A stretch of 24,632 bases of DNA from Bacillota bacterium (GTDB taxonomy: Bacteria > Bacillota > Clostridia > Acetivibrionales > JAEZXR01), in NCBI GenBank assembly GCA_023419605.1, contig JAEZXR010000129.1, positions 1-24,632 on the forward strand, given 5' to 3'. The notes beneath the pieces are model-generated. The model was not told where the DNA came from, ran no database searches, and saw nothing but the letters and a program-made list of their open reading frames with translations. Both the position numbers and the translations under genes were made by a program. Positions 16,023-22,880 of this stretch are shown piece after piece (the stretch's first letter is position 1; each line of letters opens with the position of its first letter).

Positions 16023-16165
16023 TATAATAATTTTATTGGAAGGATGGAGCATTGTCTCTACAGAATGTTGGCAACTTATTATACAATCTTGTCATCTTGC
16101 TGCAGGTTTAAAAAGTAGAAATCCGGCAGTGGGAGTTTAAGGATTTTATAAAGGAGACGAAGGGA

Positions 16166-17065
16166 ATGAGCAATCAGAAGTTAAAGGAAAATACGCTGCT
16201 TTTTGACCGATATTTTCCCTTTAATGTATTCCATAATACTCCATCGGCTCGCGATATTCTTTATCTGCACTGGCACAAGCATATTGAGATCATCTATATG
16301 ACTTCCGGTCATGGCATTTTCAATATCGGTACAAAAATGATCGAAGCTTTCCCAGGAGATCTATTGATTGTAAATCCCGGTGAACTTCATTCCGGCTACT
16401 CCGTGGATAATACCATTGTGAATTTTTATGCCATTGTTTTCGATGCGTCTCTGTTGGCAAATCAACTACCGGATTCATTTTACCATCAATACTTGGTACC
16501 GGTCGTTGAAGGTAAATTAGTTTTACCCTCCGGTATACCCGCAGATTCTCCAGCATATGCACCCTTCAGAGATCTTATCGAAAGCATTCTGGAAGAGTTT
16601 TCTCATGGAAAAGCCGGGTCGCAGTCTGCCATTCACTCCTTACTTACCCTCTTCTTTGTCTATTTACAAAGAGATTATGGTATTACAACACTGAAAAAGG
16701 GTAATAGTAATGCAAATGAAGAGATGTTAACCCGTTTCAAGGAACTTATAAAGTATATTGAAGAGAACTATCACAGGAAGATTCTCATCGAACAAGCGGC
16801 AAAGCTTGTAAATATGAGTCCTTATTATTTTTGTAAGCTATTCAAAAAAACGACGGGAAAAACCTTTATTGAATACTTGAATTTGTATAGAATAAACCGC
16901 GCAGAAGAGCTGCTTCAGACCACCGAGCTGCCTGTAAGCCTCGTAGCCGAAAAGGTGGGATTTTGTAATATCAACTACTTTGACAGGGTGTTTAAACTGT
17001 TCAAGCGGTATCCCCCGTCAAAGTGCAGAAAAAAGGAAATTTGTACAAATTCGGATGGAACTTAG
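16166..17065 (+). CDS. AraC family transcriptional regulator
   Basis: The 299-residue regulator has an N-terminal cupin-type ligand domain (HWHKHIEIIYMTSG near residue 33, then PGDLLIVNPGELHS) and a C-terminal double helix-turn-helix (about 190-290), with AKLVNMSPYYFCKLFKKTTGK and VAEKVGFCNINYFDRVFK as the two recognition units. It is divergent from the isomerase-oxidoreductase pair and probably activates it on binding a sugar. AAAGGAG lies upstream of the ATG. The last seven residues (CTNSDGT) and the stop are encoded by the interspersed repeat at 17042-17084, so the original C-terminus may have been altered. Confidence 0.92.
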   Translation: MSNQKLKENTLLFDRYFPFNVFHNTPSARDILYLHWHKHIEIIYMTSGHGIFNIGTKMIEAFPGDLLIVNPGELHSGYSVDNTIVNFYAIVFDASLLANQLPDSFYHQYLVPVVEGKLVLPSGIPADSPAYAPFRDLIESILEEFSHGKAGSQSAIHSLLTLFFVYLQRDYGITTLKKGNSNANEEMLTRFKELIKYIEENYHRKILIEQAAKLVNMSPYYFCKLFKKTTGKTFIEYLNLYRINRAEELLQTTELPVSLVAEKVGFCNINYFDRVFKLFKRYPPSKCRKKEICTNSDGT

Positions 17066-17084
17066 CTGATTCGATTGTATATAG
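17042..17084 (+). repeat. Interspersed repeat, copy 3 (internally deleted)
   Basis: The left 30 bases match copy 1 almost exactly (TACAAATTCGGATGGAAC and TTAGCTGATTCG), then jump straight to the right end ATTGTATATAG. The missing ~60 bases are flanked in copy 1 by TTCGA and TCCGATT, so a short CGA match could have mediated the deletion. It overlaps the stop of the AraC gene. Confidence 0.7.
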
Positions 17085-17127
17085 AATGGGTTAGAATATA
17101 ACCTGATCCGAATTATAGGAGGTTACC

Positions 17128-17931
17128 ATGTTTGATTGCCATGTACACAGTAATTTTTCCGGTGACAGTAAAATGCCTGCGGAAGCAGCGTGCGAAGTTG
17201 CTCTTCAGCAGGGCCTGAAAGGGATCGCTTTTACAGACCATCTGGACTACGATTATCCCAATTTTGACGATACGTTCAATATCGATTTTGAACAATATTC
17301 ACAGTTTATGGATGCATTAAAAGCCCAATATTCCGAAAAACTGAAGGTACTTAAAGGAATTGAAGTGGGCATTCAGCCGCATGTTATTGAAGCTACGGGA
17401 AAGGTTATGGAAGGCTTTAGTTTTGATTTTGTTATTGCCTCCGTTCACATCATCGATAAGCAAGACCCCTACGTCGGGGACTATTTTATCGGCAAAACCA
17501 AAGAGCAAGCCTATCGGCGTTACCTGGAAGAAATCCTTTTTGCCTTATCAAACTATACGAACTTTGATATAGTAGGACATATCGGATATGTGCGACGCTA
17601 CGGAGATTTTAGCGATAGAAGCTTGTGGTATTCCGATTATAGCGATATACTGGATGAAATCCTTAAAAAAGTTATAACCTTAGGAAAAGGGATAGAAGTA
17701 AACACTTCAGGGTACCGGTCGGGATTAGGCTCTCCCATGCCGAATTTTGATATTGTTAACAGGTACCGCGAATTGGGCGGTGAAATCATCTGCCTTGGAT
17801 CGGATGCCCATTATGTAGAACATGTCGGTCACAGCTTCGATATTGCAAAGGATCTTCTGATTCAATCCGGCTTCCGGTATGTGACACATTTTGAGAATCG
17901 CAAGCCTGTTTTTGAAAAAATAGAAGAATAG
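17128..17931 (+). CDS. PHP domain histidinol-phosphatase-type hydrolase
   Basis: The 267-residue protein is a polymerase-and-histidinol-phosphatase (PHP) family metal-dependent phosphoesterase. Metal-ligand motifs appear in order: HVHSNFSGD (residues 5-13), TDHLD (36-40), KGIEVG (Glu near 74), SVHIID, DIVGHIGYVRRYGD and GSDAHYVEHVG. This set matches the histidinol-phosphatase branch, which hydrolyses L-histidinol phosphate, but no other his genes are nearby, so another sugar or metabolite phosphate is possible given the sugar cassette upstream. AGGAGG precedes the ATG. It shares a terminator with mnmA. Confidence 0.88.
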   Translation: MFDCHVHSNFSGDSKMPAEAACEVALQQGLKGIAFTDHLDYDYPNFDDTFNIDFEQYSQFMDALKAQYSEKLKVLKGIEVGIQPHVIEATGKVMEGFSFDFVIASVHIIDKQDPYVGDYFIGKTKEQAYRRYLEEILFALSNYTNFDIVGHIGYVRRYGDFSDRSLWYSDYSDILDEILKKVITLGKGIEVNTSGYRSGLGSPMPNFDIVNRYRELGGEIICLGSDAHYVEHVGHSFDIAKDLLIQSGFRYVTHFENRKPVFEKIEE

Positions 17932-17945
17932 ATTATAATAATAGT

Positions 17946-17978
17946 AAAAAGCAAGGTGCCTATCACACCTTGCTTTTT
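17946..17978. terminator. Bidirectional terminator overlapping the mnmA stop codon
   Basis: AAAAAGCAAGGTG (17946-17958) pairs perfectly with CACCTTGCTTTTT (17966-17978) around a seven-base loop. The TGA of mnmA (17963-17965) lies in the loop, so the 5' arm on that strand encodes its last residues. Confidence 0.92.
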
Positions 17979-19048
17979 ATAGTTCCACCGCCAACGATGA
18001 TGTCTCCATCGTAGAAGACCACAGCTTGACCGGGGGTAATAGCTCTCTGCGGGCTGTCAAAGTCGACTCGGACGGTTCCATCTTCCTGCGGAACCACGGT
18101 AGCATCCGCTTCTTTTGCAGAGTACCGTATTTTCGCTTTCACCCGTATATTTCCCTGCAGCGTATCAAAAGGAATAAAATTAAGGTCTTCTGCAATCAAC
18201 GAATGAGAAAACACCTCGGTATCATCACCCAAAATAACCCGATTGCCGGGTACATCGATCTCAACGACAAAAGCAGGCTTTCCAAGGGATATTCCTAGCC
18301 CTTTCCTTTGTCCGATGGTATAATGAACAATCCCTTTGTGCTTTCCAAGAACATTCCCTCGAGTGTCAACAAAATCGCCGGGCTCGATTCCGGTGTTTGT
18401 CCTCTCGCTGATGAAGCGTCCATAATCGTTGTCGTCAACAAAACAGATTTCCTGGCTGTCCGGCTTGTTTGCTACCGTTAAGCCGATTTCCTTCGCAATT
18501 TCCCGGACCCGTTCCTTGTGATAGTCACCAATAGGCATTAATGTTTTGCTCAATTGTTCCTGTGTCAGATTATAGAGGGCATAAGTCTGATCTTTCCGAT
18601 CTGTCGCCGATTTTTTTAATAAAAATCGTCCGAGGGTTTCATCGTATTCAACCCGAGCATAATGCCCGGTAGCAACATAGTCAATACCCATGGCTTCAGC
18701 TTTTTTCAGCATTGCATCAAACTTCACATACCTGTTGCATGCTATACAAGGATTAGGCGTCCTACCCTGAAGATATTCATCAACAAAGTAATCAATAACT
18801 TTGTTCTCAAACACATCTTTGAAATTCATTACATAATAGGGTATCCCCAGCCGATTAGCCACCCTTCTCGCATCATCCACCGCCGATAATGAACAGCAGC
18901 CCCCTTCGGTCTTTTTTCTGTCTTCATCCATATCCGGCCAAATCTGCATTGTGACACCGACTACATCGTACCCCTGATCCAATAAAACAGCGGCAGCTAC
19001 AGAACTGTCCACGCCGCCGCTCATTCCCAACATTACTTTCTTCTTCAT
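17963..19048 (-). CDS. mnmA: tRNA-specific 2-thiouridylase MnmA
   Basis: The 361-residue enzyme installs the 2-thio group on wobble uridine 34 of Lys, Glu and Gln tRNAs, using ATP and sulfur relayed from a cysteine desulfurase. The PP-loop is GMSGGVDSS (8-16). The active cysteines are Cys104 (CNRYVKF context) and Cys202 (SQEICFV), and ATGHYA and DQTYAL are the usual motifs. It is the last gene of the iscR-iscS-iscU-mnmA run, so IscS is its likely sulfur donor. GGTGAG lies upstream of the ATG. Its terminator starts within the coding region. Confidence 0.96.
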   Translation of the reverse strand: MKKKVMLGMSGGVDSSVAAAVLLDQGYDVVGVTMQIWPDMDEDRKKTEGGCCSLSAVDDARRVANRLGIPYYVMNFKDVFENKVIDYFVDEYLQGRTPNPCIACNRYVKFDAMLKKAEAMGIDYVATGHYARVEYDETLGRFLLKKSATDRKDQTYALYNLTQEQLSKTLMPIGDYHKERVREIAKEIGLTVANKPDSQEICFVDDNDYGRFISERTNTGIEPGDFVDTRGNVLGKHKGIVHYTIGQRKGLGISLGKPAFVVEIDVPGNRVILGDDTEVFSHSLIAEDLNFIPFDTLQGNIRVKAKIRYSAKEADATVVPQEDGTVRVDFDSPQRAITPGQAVVFYDGDIIVGGGTIKSKV

Positions 19049-19112
19049 CCTGTCTACTCACCTTTAAATTGTAGACAATCAACTTTCAAACAAAGATGAC
19101 TTCTACGCAAAA

Positions 19113-19140
19113 CTGTCATCTATCATCTGTCAACTGTCAA
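19113..19140. repeat. Short tandem repeat, four 7-bp units
   Basis: The plus strand reads CTGTCAT, CTATCAT, CTGTCAA, CTGTCAA without gaps, ending three bases past the iscU stop. This is in the iscU-mnmA spacer and would be transcribed. No function is evident. Confidence 0.6.
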
Positions 19141-19143
19141 CTA

Positions 19144-19605
19144 TTATTCCTCTTCCTCTTCATCCTCGTGGTCGTGGTGATGATGAATATCATCACATCT
19201 TCTACCGCATCCGCTGCCCGCTTCACCTTCCGTCAACATGCCGTGCTTTCTCATATAATCTTCAATGGCAGCTCCAATTGCCTGTTCTGCCAGATTGGAA
19301 CAGTGCATCTTGGCAGGCGGCAGTCCGTCCAGTGCTTCGGCAACTGCTTTATTTGTAATTTTCAATGCTTCCTCCAAGGTTTTACCCTTCACTAACTCGG
19401 TAGCCATGCTGCTGGTTGCAACCGCAGCTCCACAGCCGAAAGTCTTGAATTTGGCGTCAACAATTATATTATCTTCTACTTTCAAATACATTTTCATGAT
19501 ATCGCCGCATTTTGCATTACCAACCTGGCCTACGCCGTCTGCGTCTTCGATTTCCCCAACATTCCTTGGATTTGAAAAATGATCCATAACCTTTTCACTA
19601 TACAT
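19144..19605 (-). CDS. iscU: IscU/NifU-type Fe-S scaffold with metal-binding tail
   Basis: The 153-residue scaffold builds [2Fe-2S] or [4Fe-4S] clusters with sulfur from IscS. The ligand set is complete: Cys33 and Asp35 (NAKCGD), Cys58 (FGCGA), His101 and Cys102 (MHCSN). Beyond the usual end near residue 125, an extra tail has CGRRC followed by DDIHHHHDHEDEEEEE. The tail resembles a metal-binding or acidic appendix. It lies between iscS (126 bases upstream) and mnmA. AAAGAGG lies upstream of the ATG. Confidence 0.95.
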   Translation of the reverse strand: MYSEKVMDHFSNPRNVGEIEDADGVGQVGNAKCGDIMKMYLKVEDNIIVDAKFKTFGCGAAVATSSMATELVKGKTLEEALKITNKAVAEALDGLPPAKMHCSNLAEQAIGAAIEDYMRKHGMLTEGEAGSGCGRRCDDIHHHHDHEDEEEEE

Positions 19606-19731
19606 AAAAATTCCTCTTTTCTATATAATAACCTTGCATTCTGTCCGGTGAACGTATAACTCTATCGATAATGCCCTCAGCTGTTTCTTTTATCCTGATC
19701 GTTAACAATGAAGTAATATTTTCACTTCCCT

Positions 19732-20916
19732 TTATTTTGCACTATTTTTAACGCTTTCGTAAAGCGGAGACATTTCTCTGAGTCTTTCAACGATCATCGG
19801 AAGTACCTCTAAAAGATAATCAACATCTTCCTGTGTATTGTTCTCACCGAAGGATACTCGCAATGATCCATGAGCAATCTCATGGGGAAGACCGATGGCC
19901 ATCAAAACATGAGACGGGTCCAAGGAGCCTGAAGTACATGCAGAACCACTGGAAGCAGCGATTCCCTTCATATCCAGCATTAGCAGCAGAGACTCACCTT
20001 CGATATACTCAAAGGAGAAATTCACATTTCCCGGTAATCTCTTCTGTCTGTCGCCATTAAGTTTTATAAAAGGTATTTTTTTTGTGATTTCTTCGATTGT
20101 ACGTTCACGCAGAGCAAGGAGATGTTTGTTATGTTCTTCCATGTTGCTTGTAGCAAGCTCAATAGCTTTCCCCAAACCTACGATGCCTGCAATATTTTCC
20201 GTGCTGGCTCTTCTTCCTCTTTCCTGCGCTCCGCCATGCATAAAGGAGGTAATTTTTACTCCTTTTCTTATATACAGGGCACCTGTACCCTTGGGCCCGT
20301 AGAATTTATGTGCGGAAAGAGACAGCAGGTCAATGTTCATGTCTGCTACATTGATGGGAACATTCCCGATTGCCTGTACTGCGTCCGTATGAAAATAAAC
20401 GCCAGCTTCTCTTGCAACCTTCCCGATTTCAGCAATCGGCTGAATGGTTCCGATTTCATTGTTTGCAAACATGATGGTAATCAATATGGTGCTTGGCTTG
20501 ATAGCCTTTTTAACATCCTCAGGATTTACCAATCCGTTTTCATCGACAGGAAGGTAGGTTACTTCAAACCCGTCACTTTCGAGGTATTGGCAAGTGTGAA
20601 GCACAGCATGGTGCTCGATGGACGAAGTAATAATATGATTTCCTTTGGCCTTGTTTGCATAGGCGACTCCCTTAATGGCCCAGTTGTCCGCTTCGGAACC
20701 GGAACCTGTAAAGTAAATCTCACGGGATTGTGCTCCTATAGCGGCAGCAACCTTGTCCCTTGATTCTTCAATGGCCTTTTTGCTCTCTCTGCCTATGGAA
20801 TAAACGCTGGAAGCGTTACCATACTTTTCAGTAAAATATGGAAGCATGGCCTCCAATACTTCAGGCTTCACATACGTGGTAGCCGCATGATCGAAATAAA
20901 TAAATTTATCTGCCAT
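19732..20916 (-). CDS. iscS: Cysteine desulfurase (IscS/NifS family)
   Basis: This 394-residue pyridoxal-phosphate enzyme converts cysteine to alanine and a protein persulfide. The PLP lysine is Lys204 in SAHKFYGPKG, the persulfide cysteine is Cys327 in SSGSACTSGS on a mobile loop, and His102-His103 of SIEHHAVLH stack on the cofactor. The start YFDHAATT is typical. It supplies sulfur to IscU and MnmA downstream. AAGGAG lies upstream of the ATG. A 187-base spacer follows iscR and contains a near-palindromic CCTATCTAGG that might be an additional regulatory site. Confidence 0.97.
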   Translation of the reverse strand: MADKFIYFDHAATTYVKPEVLEAMLPYFTEKYGNASSVYSIGRESKKAIEESRDKVAAAIGAQSREIYFTGSGSEADNWAIKGVAYANKAKGNHIITSSIEHHAVLHTCQYLESDGFEVTYLPVDENGLVNPEDVKKAIKPSTILITIMFANNEIGTIQPIAEIGKVAREAGVYFHTDAVQAIGNVPINVADMNIDLLSLSAHKFYGPKGTGALYIRKGVKITSFMHGGAQERGRRASTENIAGIVGLGKAIELATSNMEEHNKHLLALRERTIEEITKKIPFIKLNGDRQKRLPGNVNFSFEYIEGESLLLMLDMKGIAASSGSACTSGSLDPSHVLMAIGLPHEIAHGSLRVSFGENNTQEDVDYLLEVLPMIVERLREMSPLYESVKNSAK

Positions 20917-21103
20917 AATATATTGCTCCTTGTTTATTTAAGTAGTTATATAAATGTAAAGGATCTATCCCATCTCGTTATATGTTCCCGGTAGAAAACC
21001 GGTTTAAACATAAATTTCTACTACCTAGATAGGAATTAAAGCATCACAGGCACATAAGGTTTTACATCCGTTAATGGCCAGGAAGTAAAACACAGATGAT
21101 TTC

Positions 21104-21553
21104 TTATATATAATAAATGAAATCTTCTGTTGTACCCAATTTTTCATGCTCTTCCATAAGGTCTCGCAGCGTTATGGAATCCACCACATTATTGACACCG
21201 TCACGGATCTTTTCCCAAACCATTCGGGTCACACAAGCTCCGGACCGGCAGCATTTCGTCGGATCCTCCTCAGTAACGCAATCGACAGGAGCCAAAGAGC
21301 CTTCCAATGCTCTCAGTACAGCTCCGACCGTTATTTTTTCCGGTTCATCGGCAAGTATGTAACCACCCTGTGAACCCCTAATGCTTTTTACAAGCCCTGC
21401 TTTCCTGAGTGTCGCAAAAAGCTGTTCCAGATAATTCTCGGAAATATCCTGCCTTTCTGCTATGCTTTTCAGGGAAATCTGTCCTTCCGTAGAATGAAGG
21501 GCCAGATCCAGCATGGCTTTTACTCCATATCTGCCTTTTGTGGATAGTTTCAT
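21104..21553 (-). CDS. iscR: Rrf2 family regulator, IscR-like
   Basis: The 149-residue winged-helix regulator begins MKLSTKGRYGVKAMLDLA as usual for Rrf2 proteins. Its cluster-binding region holds Cys92, Cys101, Cys102 and Cys107, a clostridial variant of the three-cysteine IscR site. It probably senses Fe-S status and controls its own operon. CymR-type proteins, which regulate cysteine metabolism, lack these cysteines, so IscR is preferred. GGGGGATGAAC precedes the ATG. Confidence 0.93.
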   Translation of the reverse strand: MKLSTKGRYGVKAMLDLALHSTEGQISLKSIAERQDISENYLEQLFATLRKAGLVKSIRGSQGGYILADEPEKITVGAVLRALEGSLAPVDCVTEEDPTKCCRSGACVTRMVWEKIRDGVNNVVDSITLRDLMEEHEKLGTTEDFIYYI

Positions 21554-21598
21554 TGTTCATCCCCCAATTCCAAGTGCGGCACTCGGTTTTCTTTTATA

Positions 21599-21627
21599 AG
21601 GTTACCACTTTGTTTTATGTATGTCAA
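21599..21627 (-). promoter_or_regulatory. Promoter of the iscR-iscS-iscU-mnmA operon
   Basis: A consensus TTGACA (21622-21627) has a TAACCT -10 (21599-21604) at 17-base spacing. The -10 is weak, leaving room for regulation. The iscR ATG is about 45 bases downstream. Confidence 0.6.
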
Positions 21628-21703
21628 TAGATTTTTAACGATTTGGGGACTTTACTCCCTGTCCTCTCTGTACAAGGATTTGACGGCTTATTCCAAGCAC
21701 TAA

Positions 21704-21751
21704 GGCGGGCTGCAGGTAAGAGGGCGTCACCCACCCTCCCCCGGCAGCGCC
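21704..21751. other. GC-rich hairpin at the end of the YkuS-like gene
   Basis: GGC plus GCTGC pairs with GCAGC plus GCC with a two-base bulge, and inside it GAGGG pairs with CCCTC. It begins at the stop codon of the minus-strand gene. There is no U-tract, so it is not a standard intrinsic terminator. It is much richer in G+C than its surroundings. Confidence 0.45.
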
Positions 21752-22029
21752 TAAAACAACGGGCTGTAATATCTTGTCTTCAGCATATCTTCAATTTGGT
21801 CAAGGCTCTTCCCCGTGGCATTGATCATAAATACACCGTAGCCGCCCCGGTTTCCCATGGTTGCTTCCGGCATATTGTTCCTTGAAATATGGGAAACTTG
21901 AAAAGCGTTCCCTACATAAATCATTGCATCAATGGGATAGTTATAGCCTTCCAGGTCCACAACCTCGTAGCCCCTCTGCCTTAATCCCTCTTTTATCGTA
22001 TTAAGTCCGTTTTGGACTGCAACTACAAT
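21751..22029 (-). CDS. YkuS-like (UPF0180) small protein, probable ATT start
   Basis: The small protein (93 residues from ATT) begins VVAVQNGLNTIKEGLRQRGY, then EVVDLEGYNYPIDAMIYVGN, and ends in a short amphipathic helix. This layout resembles the YkuS/UPF0180 family, whose function is unknown. No ATG is available near the 5' end. AGGAGG is followed eight bases later by ATT (22027-22029), which fits the family's usual N-terminus. A GTG at 22036-22038 overlaps the ribosome binding site and is an unlikely start. It lies on the same strand upstream of iscR, which has its own promoter. Confidence 0.7.
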   Translation of the reverse strand: MVVAVQNGLNTIKEGLRQRGYEVVDLEGYNYPIDAMIYVGNAFQVSHISRNNMPEATMGNRGGYGVFMINATGKSLDQIEDMLKTRYYSPLF

Positions 22030-22127
22030 AAAAACCACCTCCTAGCTGTAAAATATGTATTCATTCATACAGTATTAGCAGGAAGTGGCATTACTATACA
22101 AGCAAATCAACCAGCAATTTCTTCGAA

Positions 22128-22150
22128 AACTGTTATATCCGATAACAGTT
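22128..22150. promoter_or_regulatory. Operator-like inverted repeat upstream of the TetR gene
   Basis: AACTGTTAT (22128-22136) and ATAACAGTT (22142-22150) form a perfect 9-5-9 palindrome, the size and form of TetR-family operators. It lies 32 bases upstream of the -35 box of the TetR gene, and between it and the divergent YkuS-like gene. Confidence 0.6.
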
Positions 22151-22181
22151 GTTTATTACCCTTGCAGTCAAATGGTTTTTA

Positions 22182-22210
22182 TTGCCAGAAAGAACTGCTT
22201 TTGTTATAAT
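22182..22210 (+). promoter_or_regulatory. Promoter of the TetR gene
   Basis: TTGCCA (22182-22187) and a perfect TATAAT (22205-22210) are 17 bases apart. The ATG lies 33 bases after the -10. Confidence 0.75.
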
Positions 22211-22242
22211 AATAGCTGAATCTTTTATTACAGGTGGTGAAT

Positions 22243-22827
22243 ATGTCCGAATCGCAGATAACTAAAAAAGCGCTTGCCGGGTCCATCAAACAGTTAATGG
22301 AAACAATTCCTTTAGCCAAGATTTCAATACAGGAAATTGTCGACAACTGCGGTCTTAACAGACAGACATTTTATTATCATTTTAAAGATAAGTTTGACCT
22401 CGTAAACTGGATTTATTATTCCGAAGTTATAGAAAGCATTGCCGACTCCAGACATTATGATAACTGGAGCGACGGCATACTCAAGATTTTATTGCACATA
22501 AACAAGAATAGAGCCTTTTATATAAATGCACTGAATACACCGGGTCAAAATGCATTTGATGGGTATCTTTTCGAGGTCACACACAAGCTGGCTATGGGAG
22601 TTGTAAACGAAGTAGCCGAAGGAATGAATGTTTTTGACCCGGATAAGAACTTTATCGCTGATTTTTATACTCACGCCTTTGTTGGTTTAACCGTACAATG
22701 GATAAAAAAGGGGATGCACGATCCCCCGGAGATCATAGTGGACAGACTCAAAGACCTTGTTGAAGGAAGTGTGTTTCGTGCAGTAACAAGATACGCAAAT
22801 CCGCAGCATGGGAAAAAAGCACAATAG
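22243..22827 (+). CDS. TetR/AcrR family transcriptional regulator
   Basis: The 194-residue protein has an N-terminal TetR helix-turn-helix (ISIQEIVDNCGLNRQTFYYHF, about residues 27-47) and an all-helical C-terminal ligand domain with conserved FYTHAFVGLTVQWIKKG, as in DhaS-like members. In-frame GTG codons at 22234 and 22237 fall in the ribosome binding site AGGTGG, so ATG 22243 is chosen. A perfect palindrome upstream suggests autoregulation. The convergent oleate hydratase gene is a plausible target, with a fatty acid as possible ligand, but this is inferred from adjacency only. Confidence 0.9.
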   Translation: MSESQITKKALAGSIKQLMETIPLAKISIQEIVDNCGLNRQTFYYHFKDKFDLVNWIYYSEVIESIADSRHYDNWSDGILKILLHINKNRAFYINALNTPGQNAFDGYLFEVTHKLAMGVVNEVAEGMNVFDPDKNFIADFYTHAFVGLTVQWIKKGMHDPPEIIVDRLKDLVEGSVFRAVTRYANPQHGKKAQ

Positions 22828-22829
22828 TG

Positions 22830-22863
22830 TAAAAGGGTCCGGATTTGCCTTCGGACCCTTTTA
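22830..22863. terminator. Bidirectional terminator between TetR and oleate hydratase genes
   Basis: TAAAAGGGTCCG (22830-22841) pairs perfectly with CGGACCCTTTTA (22852-22863) around a ten-base loop, with A/T runs serving both strands. Confidence 0.9.
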
Positions 22864-22880
22864 TTAAGCGTACCGTACAG

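Noticed and set aside
20122..20763. 213-codon plus-strand frame opposite iscS
   Set aside because: It is antisense to a highly conserved enzyme gene and resembles no protein family.
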